Of a DNA stretch of 37,553 nucleotides, positions 8,322 through 16,235 are shown one piece after another (the stretch's first letter is position 1; every line of letters starts with the position of its first letter). Both the position numbers and the translations under genes were made by a program. The stretch covers positions 1 to 37,553 of the forward strand of contig JAEYNZ010000026.1 of assembly GCA_023412195.1 (NCBI GenBank), in the 5' to 3' direction. Source of the DNA: Bacteroidota bacterium (GTDB lineage: Bacteria > Bacteroidota > Bacteroidia > Bacteroidales > Prolixibacteraceae). The notes under the pieces are model-generated. The model had not been told where the DNA came from, ran no database searches, and saw nothing but the letters and a program-made list of their open reading frames with translations.

Positions 8322-9645
8322 TCTTACTTAAAATATAAAATGGTATGTTAGCTGTGGCAAAATAACCCTCAGAATCGAACACATATGCAAAAATTCTGTA
8401 AGCACCATCCTTACCGGGGGTTATAAAGGTTGCTTTATTTTCATTAAAACTTAAAAAATTTTCCATTTTCCGTACAGGACTGAAATCCATTTTTGTTGTG
8501 TCCTGTCTAAGCCACCATGGCCAACTCCAGGCTTCAGGATAAATCTCCCACTTAATTTGTACATCAGTTGGATTTCCATTGCTGAATACTGCTTCAGAAT
8601 GTTTTACCTGGTTTGGTTCAAAAACAATATTATCAAAAGAACCTTTGCCGTCAACCACTATATATTGCAGGCCTATATCTGAATCGTTTATTTCAGTTTC
8701 ATTCCAAAGATGTTTTACTGTTTTTAATGATTCATGTTTTTTGTCGTCCATGAATAAACTGAACCATGTATATGTCCTTTCATGTTTGTTACCCCAATAA
8801 AAAAGTAAGGTTCCTAAACATTGCGGTGATTTGTTGTTTTCGATAAATAGATATCTCTCTTTTATCTGTTCATTTTTTTTGAAGCTGCTGTTCTCAATGG
8901 GTGCCAACCATGAAGTAACACTTGATTCCCACGGGCCATTAGCACCAAATTCACTGATGTAATAAGGTTTTTTGCCTGATATATAAGATATTTGTTCAAT
9001 TTTGGAAAATAAATTAGGTGTATCACTGAAGATATTGTATGCCAGCAAATCCAGACGGGGAGAATTAAAGTAGATACTGATTGCTGATAATCTTCCGACC
9101 CCTGCTACTGCAGTAGAAACCGGATGATTTGGATCCTCTGATTTTATGATATCGATCAGTTCGTTAAATGTTCTGATGAAATTATTTTTCCGTAATAAAA
9201 CAAAAGGATAATAAAGTTCATTTCCCAGATTCCACATCAGCAAGGCAGGATGGTCTTTATGCTTTGAAACCAATAACTTTATGTTTTCTTTCATAACCAT
9301 ATTTTCATGGTCATCAGAGTAGTAATCATATTTTTTATGATACGGAGGTATGGGAATATCTACTATAACAGCAAGATTGTTTTTGTGTGCTTCATCCAGT
9401 TTCTTTTCTATTTGAAGAGTATCATAAAGTCTGATAGTGTTTCCTCCCAATTCCGCCAATTCTGCAAAATTACTGCTACCGCCTGCACCACGGATGTAAT
9501 AGGGTTTCCCATTCCTGATCAAGTCATAGCCGGAACTGGTTTTCTGAAGAAAAACAGTTTTATTGGAATGCGAGTTATTTTCTTTATGTGTACAATGGGT
9601 TAAAAGGAAAGCAAGCAGAATCATCAGGTAAATCTGTTTTTTCAT
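8308..9645 (-). CDS. Clan GH-A glycoside hydrolase lipoprotein
   Basis: The start is placed at the MKKQIYL Met (9645), because an upstream ATG at 9657 only adds MLFK before a normal signal peptide. A relaxed lipobox LLTHC follows the signal. The domain begins YYIRGAGGSSNFAELAELGG and GGNTIRLYDT, as in GH2/GH5/GH72-type barrels. It keeps both clan GH-A catalytic sites: WNLGNE (acid/base, Glu 147 counted from the 9657 ATG) and YISEFGANGPWE (nucleophile, Glu 236). The last 110 residues look like a beta-sandwich. It is the first gene of an operon with the GT2-GH26 synthase. Trimming or transglycosylation of that product at the envelope is the likely role. Substrate specificity cannot be read from the sequence. 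Confidence 0.8.
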   Translation of the reverse strand: MKKQIYLMILLAFLLTHCTHKENNSHSNKTVFLQKTSSGYDLIRNGKPYYIRGAGGSSNFAELAELGGNTIRLYDTLQIEKKLDEAHKNNLAVIVDIPIPPYHKKYDYYSDDHENMVMKENIKLLVSKHKDHPALLMWNLGNELYYPFVLLRKNNFIRTFNELIDIIKSEDPNHPVSTAVAGVGRLSAISIYFNSPRLDLLAYNIFSDTPNLFSKIEQISYISGKKPYYISEFGANGPWESSVTSWLAPIENSSFKKNEQIKERYLFIENNKSPQCLGTLLFYWGNKHERTYTWFSLFMDDKKHESLKTVKHLWNETEINDSDIGLQYIVVDGKGSFDNIVFEPNQVKHSEAVFSNGNPTDVQIKWEIYPEAWSWPWWLRQDTTKMDFSPVRKMENFLSFNENKATFITPGKDGAYRIFAYVFDSEGYFATANIPFYILSKNENN

Positions 9646-9860
9646 CTTAAATAGCAAGGTTAGTTCAAATGATCATAATAATTAATTTATATAAAATGCA
9701 GTTTTTAGATAAATGTTCAACTTCTGAAAAGTTGACATACTTTTTTCCCAAAACAGGACACATTTCTGACAAATTTTCAATTAAATTACCATTGGTATTT
9801 TCTTTGTTTTTTATATCAGAAATAAAAATAATGTCGAATTAAAAAATGGAGGGTAAAGCT
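9646..9860. other. Divergent intergenic region with inverted repeat
   Basis: This region separates the divergent glycosidase operon (-) and hsp20 (+). It holds a 7-bp inverted repeat TCAACTT-ctgaa-AAGTTGA at 9717-9735. A near-promoter TTTCTTTG lies at about 9799-9806, followed by AT-rich sequence. There is no CIRCE element of the HrcA type. The repeat could be an operator for either side, but nothing links it to a named regulator. Confidence 0.35.
9848..9853 (+). promoter_or_regulatory. Shine-Dalgarno that decides the hsp20 start
   Basis: GGAGGG lies 7 bases before ATG 9861 and overlaps the in-frame upstream ATG at 9846. Clear Shine-Dalgarno sequences are uncommon in Bacteroidota, so this one argues for initiation at 9861 rather than 9846. 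Confidence 0.55.
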
Positions 9861-10301
9861 ATGACACCTACTAGGAGAACGGAAAGTACATTTCCATCAT
9901 TATTAGACAAAATTTTTAACAGTGACTTAATGGACTGGGGAATGACAAATTTTTCTGGCCCCAACAGTACTCTGCCAGCGGTTAATGTTCGTGAAACCAA
10001 TGATGATTATATTCTCGAATTAGCAGCACCGGGCATGAAAAAAAATGATTTTAAAATTCATTTTCAGAATAATGTTTTAACTATTTCATCAGAAAGGCAG
10101 GATGAAAAAAATGAAACAGAAAATAATTTCACCCGGAGAGAATTTAGTTATCAATCTTTCCAGCGTTCATTTACTGTTCCGCATCAGAATGTTGAAAGCG
10201 ATAAAATAAGTGCTTCATATTCTGATGGAATTTTAAACATAAAACTTCCTAAAAAGGATGAATTAAAGCCTAAACCCGCTAAAGAAATTAAAATTTCATA
10301 A
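9861..10301 (+). CDS. Hsp20/alpha-crystallin small heat-shock protein
   Basis: The protein has 146 residues from the ATG at 9861, chosen because of the GGAGGG seven bases upstream. A variable N-terminus rich in aromatics is followed by the alpha-crystallin domain (about residues 35-135). That domain has LAAPGMKKNDFKIHF, a long charged loop (about 75-95) and the closing motif ASYSDGILNIKLPK. The C-terminal tail is short and carries KEIKIS, an IxI-like motif used in oligomer contacts. Small heat-shock proteins hold unfolded proteins in an ATP-independent manner in the cytoplasm. The gene stands alone, with its own terminator 6 bases after the stop. Confidence 0.93.
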   Translation: MTPTRRTESTFPSLLDKIFNSDLMDWGMTNFSGPNSTLPAVNVRETNDDYILELAAPGMKKNDFKIHFQNNVLTISSERQDEKNETENNFTRREFSYQSFQRSFTVPHQNVESDKISASYSDGILNIKLPKKDELKPKPAKEIKIS

Positions 10302-10306
10302 ATCAC

Positions 10307-10338
10307 AGAAGGCAGGAAATTGATCCTGCCTTCTTTTT
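10307..10338 (+). terminator. Rho-independent terminator after hsp20
   Basis: The arms AGAAGGCAGGA (10307-10317) and TCCTGCCTTCT (10324-10334) pair perfectly over 11 bases. The loop is AATTGA (10318-10323) and five T end at 10338. This isolates hsp20 from the Bat operon downstream. Confidence 0.9.
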
Positions 10339-10492
10339 AAGATAGCCTGCAAAGAGGGCTTAAAATTTTTTAACTAAATAAACAGGCTAAATCTTTTCAA
10401 TTCGTTTAAATTCGTGCACTTAAAAATCAGACATTTTTAAAGGTAAATGTTTAAAAAGGAATTAACTAATTTTTATCAAGAAATAACAAAAT

Positions 10493-11488
10493 ATGGTTCA
10501 ATCTGTGGATATAAGGGAACTGAATGAACGGATTCAGCAAGAAAGTTCATTTGTCGATTTAATAAACCTGGAGATGAAGAAAGTTATTGTCGGCCAGAAA
10601 CATTTGGTTGAAAGCCTTCTCATCGGACTTCTGACAAACGGTCACATCCTGTTGGAAGGTGTTCCGGGTCTTGCAAAAACACTGGCAATAAAATCTTTGG
10701 CACAAACTATCAGTGCAAGGTTTGCCAGGATTCAATTCACACCTGACCTCCTTCCTGCTGATTTGATTGGTACGATGATTTACAGCCAGAAGAAAGAAGA
10801 ATTTACTATAAAAAAAGGGCCAATCTTCGCAAATTTCATTCTGGCCGACGAAATCAACAGAGCGCCGGCTAAAGTTCAGTCAGCATTGCTTGAAGCCATG
10901 CAGGAGCGCCAGATCACAATCAGTGATACTACATTTAAACTGGACGAACCTTTTCTGGTAATGGCAACTCAAAATCCTATTGAACAGGAAGGTACATATC
11001 CGCTTCCGGAGGCGCAGGTCGACCGCTTTATGCTGAAAGTTATTATCAGCTATCCAAACAGGGAAGAGGAAAGACAGATTATAAATCAGAACCTGTTGAA
11101 GCAATTTCCTGAAACTTCCACCATTTTACGACCTGAAGATATTATAAAAGCTCGTGAAGTAGTAAAGGATGTGTATATGGATGAAAAAATTCAAAAATAT
11201 ATTGTAGATATAGTTTTTGCAACACGGGAACCTGAATCATACCAGCTCGGCAAATATAAAGAAATGATTTCCTACGGCGCTTCACCACGGGCAGGCATCA
11301 GCCTGGCACAGGCAGCAAAGGCCTTTGCTTTTATTAAACGGCGCGGATATGTCATTCCTGAAGATGTCAGGGCAGTTTGTCCCGAAGTGCTTCGTCATCG
11401 AATTGGGTTAAGTTATGAAGCTGAGGCCAACAATATTACACCGGAAGATATTATAACCGATATTCTGAACAAGGTTGAAGTTCCATAG
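10493..11488 (+). CDS. MoxR-family AAA+ ATPase of the Bat operon
   Basis: The 331 residues form a single AAA_3 ATPase. Walker A is GVPGLAKT (56-63), Walker B is FILADEINRA (Asp 119, Glu 120) and sensor 1 is in MATQNPIEQEG. A C-terminal AAA lid ends the protein. MoxR ATPases act as chaperones that load metals or assemble complexes containing von Willebrand A (VWA) domains. The next genes encode a DUF58 protein and two VWA membrane proteins, which are the expected clients. It is the first gene of the Bat operon, 41 bases before the DUF58 gene. The 150-base leader after the hsp20 terminator contains AT-rich, promoter-like sequence (TAATTTTT at 10467-10474) but no exact -7 match. Confidence 0.92.
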   Translation: MVQSVDIRELNERIQQESSFVDLINLEMKKVIVGQKHLVESLLIGLLTNGHILLEGVPGLAKTLAIKSLAQTISARFARIQFTPDLLPADLIGTMIYSQKKEEFTIKKGPIFANFILADEINRAPAKVQSALLEAMQERQITISDTTFKLDEPFLVMATQNPIEQEGTYPLPEAQVDRFMLKVIISYPNREEERQIINQNLLKQFPETSTILRPEDIIKAREVVKDVYMDEKIQKYIVDIVFATREPESYQLGKYKEMISYGASPRAGISLAQAAKAFAFIKRRGYVIPEDVRAVCPEVLRHRIGLSYEAEANNITPEDIITDILNKVEVP

Positions 11489-11529
11489 TGTCAAAATGAT
11501 AATCGTATAAAAAAACTTCATACTCCCCT

Positions 11530-12411
11530 ATGGAGACAAGTGAAATATTAAAGAAAGTCCGTAAGATAGAGATAAAGACCCGTGGTCTGTCACGCAACAT
11601 ATTTGCAGGAGAATATCACAGTGCTTTTAAAGGTCGCGGTATGGCATTCTCTGAAGTAAAGGAATATCAGTATGGTGATGATATCAGAAATATCGATTGG
11701 AATGTAACTGCCCGATATAACCACCCCTATGTCAAAGTCTATGAGGAGGAAAGAGAATTAACCGTAATGCTGCTTATAGATGTAAGCGGTTCAAGAAATT
11801 TCGGAACATTTGAGAAGATGAAAAAAAATATTATTACTGAAATTTCTGCTATCCTTTCCTTTTCAGCTATTCAAAATAATGACAAAACAGGTGTTATTTT
11901 TTTTTCCGATACCATTGAAAAATTCATTCCCCCCAAAAAGGGGAAAAGTCACATTTTAAGAATCATCAGAGAATTGATTGATTTCCATCCGCAACATACC
12001 GGAACCGATGTTGCAGAAGCAGTTCGATATCTTACAAATGCAATTAAGAAAAAATGTACTGCATTTGTAATATCTGATTTCATGGATGAAAATCCTGCAC
12101 TTGAAATGGCACTTTCCATTGCAAATAACAAGCACGATGTGGTTGCGCTTCAAATCTACGACAACAGGGAAAAAGAGTTGCCTCCTATAGGGATGATCAA
12201 GCTCAAAGATGCTGAAAACGGGAAGGAAATATGGGTTGACAGCAGTTCAGGCAAAGTAAGAAAATTATATTCCGAATACTGGAACAGGCATGTTGCGAAG
12301 CTAGATCTGCTTTTTAAAAGATGTGGGATCGATTATGCATCAATCAGTACAAATGAAGACTATGTCAGATCATTAATGAACCTTTTTAAGAAAAGAGCTC
12401 TAAAACAATGA
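11530..12411 (+). CDS. DUF58 protein with VWA-like fold
   Basis: This is a 293-residue soluble protein. It carries the DUF58 core motif around YQYGDDIRNIDWNVTARY (about 46-63) and a metal-ion-dependent adhesion site LLIDVSGSRN (DxSxS, Asp 84, Ser 86, Ser 88). The C-terminal half is Rossmann-like (TAFVISDFMDENP, HDVVALQIYD). It is the constant partner of MoxR in Bat operons and probably forms a cytoplasmic complex with it. The stop overlaps the next start (ATGA), showing coupling. The molecular function is not established for the family. Confidence 0.9.
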   Translation: METSEILKKVRKIEIKTRGLSRNIFAGEYHSAFKGRGMAFSEVKEYQYGDDIRNIDWNVTARYNHPYVKVYEEERELTVMLLIDVSGSRNFGTFEKMKKNIITEISAILSFSAIQNNDKTGVIFFSDTIEKFIPPKKGKSHILRIIRELIDFHPQHTGTDVAEAVRYLTNAIKKKCTAFVISDFMDENPALEMALSIANNKHDVVALQIYDNREKELPPIGMIKLKDAENGKEIWVDSSSGKVRKLYSEYWNRHVAKLDLLFKRCGIDYASISTNEDYVRSLMNLFKKRALKQ

Positions 12412-13409
12412 TGTCAATGAAATTCACTATAAGGACAGCTTCATTATTCATTCTTATTTTTGTTTGGGGATCTACTTATGGTCAACGAATTAAAGCTACT
12501 GCCAGTCTTGATTCTACAAACATTTTACTGGGCGACCAGGTGAAATTGTTCCTTGAGATAGATCATCCTAAAAATATAAATGTGATATTTCCCGAGATAC
12601 CTGATTCAATCCTGAAAAATATTGAAGTATTGAAAAGGTTCGAGCCTGATACTTTCGAAAACGAAGATGATAACTATCAAAAGCAAATACAGTCATTCCT
12701 TATAACTTCATTTGACAGTGGTTCTTACCATATTCCTCCTTTCTGGTTTAAAATAACCCTTGACAACAGGATTGATTCCGTCCGTACGAATGGTGTGACT
12801 TTAAATGTACATAGTCTTCCTGTAGATACAACACGGGGTCCCACAGATATAAAAATGCCTTATGATGCTCCTTTGACACTGAAGGAAGTGACCCCATATA
12901 TCCTGGGAATCATACTTATTGCTGCCATTTTGTTTTTCATCTTTTATGCAATCGGAAGGAGAAAGAACAACAAACCGCTGTTCGTTCTTCCCAAAAAGCC
13001 TAAGGAACCTGCACATATTATTGCAATTCGAGAACTCAACCGCATTAAAAAGGAAAAATTATGGCAGCAGGGAAAGACCAAACAATTTTACAGCGAGGTT
13101 ACAGAAACCCTGAGACGATATATAGAAGACCGCTTTGAAATTCCGGCTATGGAACAAACTTCAGATGAAACGCTTGAGAGTTTTCGTCTTCAACCGGACC
13201 TACTTAGTGGTAAAATATATAATAACCTGCACATGATTTTAAATACAGCCGACCTTGTAAAATTTGCCAAACACCAGACTTTACCTGACGATGATAATTT
13301 GACCCTTGTTAACGCGTATTTCTTTATTGAAGAAACAAAGATTGAGAAACAACCAGGAGTTCCTGAAAACAAAAAGGATGAAAATGGTGAAGAAGTTGAA
13401 ATTAAATGA
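12408..13409 (+). CDS. Exported, membrane-anchored Bat-operon protein
   Basis: The protein has 333 residues. An N-terminal signal segment (LFILIFVWGSTYG, cut near YGQ) is followed by a beta-rich extracytoplasmic domain (about 25-145) starting IKATASLDSTNILLGDQVKL, similar in style to BatD's Ig-like repeats. One membrane helix lies at about 165-182 (YILGIILIAAILFFIFYAIG). The remaining cytoplasmic part is helical, with FYSEVTETLRRYIEDRFEIPAMEQTSDE, resembling the C-terminal region of BatD. It is always found between the DUF58 and batA genes in Bacteroidota operons of this kind. Three closely spaced Met codons make the start uncertain by a few residues. The function is unknown. Confidence 0.82.
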   Translation: MMSMKFTIRTASLFILIFVWGSTYGQRIKATASLDSTNILLGDQVKLFLEIDHPKNINVIFPEIPDSILKNIEVLKRFEPDTFENEDDNYQKQIQSFLITSFDSGSYHIPPFWFKITLDNRIDSVRTNGVTLNVHSLPVDTTRGPTDIKMPYDAPLTLKEVTPYILGIILIAAILFFIFYAIGRRKNNKPLFVLPKKPKEPAHIIAIRELNRIKKEKLWQQGKTKQFYSEVTETLRRYIEDRFEIPAMEQTSDETLESFRLQPDLLSGKIYNNLHMILNTADLVKFAKHQTLPDDDNLTLVNAYFFIEETKIEKQPGVPENKKDENGEEVEIK

Positions 13410-13419
13410 TTGATTGAGA

Positions 13420-14415
13420 ATGTTTGAAGGCGTTATATTTAATAATCCGGAATATTTTTACCTGCTGCTGGCTATAGTACCAATGGTAGTATGGTATGTA
13501 CTCAGGCAGAAAAAAAACACGGCCAGCATCCAGGTATCATCTGCAGCACCCGTATTCAAGGCGCCCAAAACAATGAGGCTATACCTGCGGCACCTTGTAT
13601 TGGTGCTGGAGGTCCTGGCATTTGTTGCTTTTACTGCTGTTCTGGCCAGACCTCAATCATCAACCCATTGGGAAAATGTGACAACTGAAGGAATTGATAT
13701 CGTTATATCGCTCGATGTTTCAACCAGTATGTTGGCTAAGGATTTTATTCCCGACAGGCTGGAGGCTGCAAAAAAAGTAGCCATGGAGTTTATTTCAGGG
13801 CGGCAGTATGACCGCATGGGACTTGTCGTCTTTGCCGGTGAAGCATTTACGCAGGTTCCACTTACTACCGACAGGGCAGTTCTACTTAACCTATTTAAAG
13901 ATATAAAAACAGGAATGATAGAAGACGGAACAGCTATCGGTAATGGTTTGGCAACTGCTGTTGCACGGCTTAAAGACAGTGATGCCATCAGCAGGGTAGT
14001 TATCCTTCTTACAGACGGGGAAAATAATGCCGGTGAGGTTGCTCCCCTTACAGCAGCTGAAATTGCACGTACTTTTGGAATAAGGGTATATACAATTGGT
14101 GTGGGTACAGTAGGAACTGCCCCTTACCCGGTTCAGACGCCATATGGAATCCAGTTGCGGGATATTGAAGTAAAAATTGATGAGAAGATGCTCCAGGAAA
14201 TTTCAAATATAACTGGAGGAAGATATTTCAGGGCTACCGGCAATACGAAACTGGAAGAAATTTACAGGGAAATAGACATGCTGGAGAAATCAAAGATTGA
14301 AGTACGCGAATTCAGCCGAAGAGCAGAAGAATTCTTGCCATTTGCACTGGCAGGAATTTTGTTACTTGTGGCGGGCCTGCTGCTTAGGATTACAATTTTC
14401 AGAACTATACCTTAA
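13420..14415 (+). CDS. batA: BatA, VWA-domain inner-membrane protein
   Basis: The ATG at 13420 is preferred to a TTG two codons upstream. From it the protein has 331 residues: two N-terminal membrane helices (about 11-28 and 55-77), a periplasmic VWA domain, and a C-terminal membrane helix (about 306-326). The metal site is complete: LDVSTSM (Asp 99, Ser 101, Ser 103), DGTAIG (Thr 171) and LLTDGENN (Asp 199). Bat proteins were linked to oxygen tolerance in Bacteroides fragilis. The mechanism is still unclear. BatA and BatB are similar to each other and probably arose by duplication. The gene is followed after 10 bases by batB. Confidence 0.93.
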   Translation: MFEGVIFNNPEYFYLLLAIVPMVVWYVLRQKKNTASIQVSSAAPVFKAPKTMRLYLRHLVLVLEVLAFVAFTAVLARPQSSTHWENVTTEGIDIVISLDVSTSMLAKDFIPDRLEAAKKVAMEFISGRQYDRMGLVVFAGEAFTQVPLTTDRAVLLNLFKDIKTGMIEDGTAIGNGLATAVARLKDSDAISRVVILLTDGENNAGEVAPLTAAEIARTFGIRVYTIGVGTVGTAPYPVQTPYGIQLRDIEVKIDEKMLQEISNITGGRYFRATGNTKLEEIYREIDMLEKSKIEVREFSRRAEEFLPFALAGILLLVAGLLLRITIFRTIP

Positions 14416-14425
14416 ATTATAGAAG

Positions 14426-15466
14426 ATGGAAATGTTCAGATTTGCACATATCGAATATTTATGGGGACTGTTAATCATTCCCACTTTAATTCTGATATTT
14501 CTCTGGTCAAGAATCTCCCGCAGAAGTGCTCTGCGCCGGTTTGGCAACCGTGAGTTGTTAAATGAACTGATGCCATTTGCATCTTCCGCCAGACCCGCTT
14601 TTAAGTTTTTTATTTTAATGCTGGCACTTGCCTTCTTTATCATTGGCGCTGCACGTCCACAGTTTGGTTCAAAACTTAAAAAAGTTCAGCGCGAAGGAGT
14701 GGAGATTATAATCGCTCTTGATGTATCAAACAGCATGATGGCAGAAGATATACAGCCTAACCGGCTGGAACGGTCAAAAAGAGCAATATCAAGGCTTGTC
14801 GACAGGCTCCGGGACGATAAAATAGGATTAATTGTATTTGCGGGCGAGGCATATACGCAGCTGCCTATTACAACTGATTATAATTCTGCAAAGTTATTTC
14901 TGGATGCTGTAACCGTTGACATTGTTCCCCGGCAGGGAACGGCCATAGGGGCAGCAATCAATCTTGCCATCAGGTCTTTTACGCCCGGAGGGTTGGCTAA
15001 TAAAGCAATCATTGTTATAACTGATGGCGAAAATCATGAGGATGATCCTGTTACAGCAGCACAGGAGGCTGTTAATAATGGAATCGTAGTCCATACTATA
15101 GGCATGGGATTGCCTCAGGGTTCACCTATTCCGGTTTCCCGTGGAGGACAGACTGATTATATGCGTGACAGGAATGGGAATGTAGTTGTAACCCGGCTCG
15201 ATGAACCAATGCTCGAGCGGATTGCAGAGGCAGGGAAAGGGATATACGTCAGAGCAAATAATGCCCAGGTAGGATTGAATGTTCTTTTTGATGAGATCAA
15301 CAAATTGGAAAAGGAAGAAATTGAATCCCTGGTTTATTCGGAATACGATGACCAGTTTCAATACTTTTTTGCCATAGGTTTGTTATTGTTGTTTCTTGAA
15401 TTTTTCATACTTGAAAGAAAGAACAGGTATTTAATGAAAGTGAATTTGTTTTCACCTAAAAAATGA
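14426..15466 (+). CDS. batB: BatB, VWA-domain inner-membrane protein
   Basis: This is a paralogue of BatA with 346 residues. Membrane helices lie at about 11-28, 58-76 and near the C-terminus (FFAIGLLLLFLEFFIL). The VWA site has LDVSNSM (Asp 99, Ser 101, Ser 103), QGTAIG and ITDGENHEDD. The motif VFAGEAYTQLPITTDY parallels VFAGEAFTQVPLTTDR in BatA. It is expected to work with BatA, BatC and the MoxR ATPase at the inner membrane. An alternative start is Met 3. Its stop overlaps the batC start (ATGA). Confidence 0.93.
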   Translation: MEMFRFAHIEYLWGLLIIPTLILIFLWSRISRRSALRRFGNRELLNELMPFASSARPAFKFFILMLALAFFIIGAARPQFGSKLKKVQREGVEIIIALDVSNSMMAEDIQPNRLERSKRAISRLVDRLRDDKIGLIVFAGEAYTQLPITTDYNSAKLFLDAVTVDIVPRQGTAIGAAINLAIRSFTPGGLANKAIIVITDGENHEDDPVTAAQEAVNNGIVVHTIGMGLPQGSPIPVSRGGQTDYMRDRNGNVVVTRLDEPMLERIAEAGKGIYVRANNAQVGLNVLFDEINKLEKEEIESLVYSEYDDQFQYFFAIGLLLLFLEFFILERKNRYLMKVNLFSPKK

Positions 15467-16227
15467 AATTATTTATGAGACTGTATATCGTTTTGTTTCT
15501 TATGATTGCTACGTCAACCTCTGCCTTTGCTCAGAATGAAAGAAAATTTGTACGCAGAGGTAATAAAATATTTCTGGAAGCTGTAAAAGATACTACCCGG
15601 CTTGATACTGCCCGTTTCAGTCAGGCACAGAAAGAATACATGAAAGCACTGGAGCTAAGGCCAGAAAATGAACAATGGGATTTTAACCTTGCTGATGCCT
15701 TGTACAAACAGATGCAGTTCCAGGATGCAGAAAGGAAGTTTGAGGAATTGGCCAAAAAACTGGAAACTCCGGAAGAACAGGCAAGGGCCCTTCATAATAA
15801 AGGTAACAGTCAGTTGATGCAGCAGCGTATTGATGACAGTATTGAATCTTACAAGGAAGCCTTGCGCAGAAATCCTAATGATCTGGATACCAAATATAAT
15901 CTTGCTTATGCCCAGATGCTAAAAAAACAACAGGAACAGGAACAACAGCAACAGCAACAAGATCAGAATCAGCAGCAAAATCAGGATCAGCAGAATCAGG
16001 ATCAGCAGCAAAGCCAGAATAAACAGGATCAGCAACAAAATCAGGACCAGCAGCAACAACAACAGGATCAACAACAACAGCAACAACAGCAACAAACAAA
16101 AATATCGAAACAGGATGCAGAACAACTTTTGCAGGCACTGCAAAATGATGAAAGGAAAATTCAGGAAAAGGTAAAAAAAGAACAGGCAGAAAAAACCCGT
16201 TCAACAAGATCAGAGAAAGAGTGGTAA
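15463..16227 (+). CDS. batC: BatC, TPR protein with glutamine-rich tail
   Basis: The protein has 254 residues. A signal peptide ends near FAQNE (about residue 25). Three TPR units (about 50-155) follow, including the canonical NPNDLDTKYNLAYAQMLK. A low-complexity tail made almost only of Gln with Asp, Asn and Glu runs from about 156 to 211. A basic/acidic C-terminus begins ISKQDAEQLLQALQNDERK. TPRs point to protein-protein contacts in the periplasm, most likely with BatA/BatB. The charged C-terminal helix is conserved in BatC proteins and the Gln tract is the variable part. It is translationally coupled to batB and lies 8 bases before batD. Confidence 0.88.
   Translation: MKLFMRLYIVLFLMIATSTSAFAQNERKFVRRGNKIFLEAVKDTTRLDTARFSQAQKEYMKALELRPENEQWDFNLADALYKQMQFQDAERKFEELAKKLETPEEQARALHNKGNSQLMQQRIDDSIESYKEALRRNPNDLDTKYNLAYAQMLKKQQEQEQQQQQQDQNQQQNQDQQNQDQQQSQNKQDQQQNQDQQQQQQDQQQQQQQQQTKISKQDAEQLLQALQNDERKIQEKVKKEQAEKTRSTRSEKEW
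15928..16095 (+). repeat. CAG/CAA glutamine-codon tract in batC
   Basis: About 168 bases are made of CAG and CAA codons broken by GAT/GAC and AAT, giving repeats such as QDQNQQQNQDQQNQDQQQ. The mix of CAA and CAG keeps it from being a pure trinucleotide repeat, but near-identical CAGCAACAACAA and AATCAGGATCAGCAG units could still slip or recombine. On the opposite strand it yields long Leu- or Val/Ala-rich open frames that are not genes. Confidence 0.9.
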
Positions 16228-16235
16228 AAGATTAA

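Noticed and set aside
9846..9860. Upstream ATG for hsp20
   Set aside because: The GGAGGG ribosome-binding site overlaps this ATG and is correctly spaced for ATG 9861 instead.
15928..16095. CRISPR array or tandem DNA repeat element
   Set aside because: The repeats are codon-level CAA/CAG within an intact coding frame, without regular spacers or palindromic repeats, and no cas genes are nearby.
15875..16207. Long reverse-strand open frames, one rich in Leu and one rich in Val/Ala/Asp, opposite batC
   Set aside because: They are the direct antisense reading of the CAG/CAA tract and have no start signal or family resemblance. batC on the forward strand is a known family in the right operon place.
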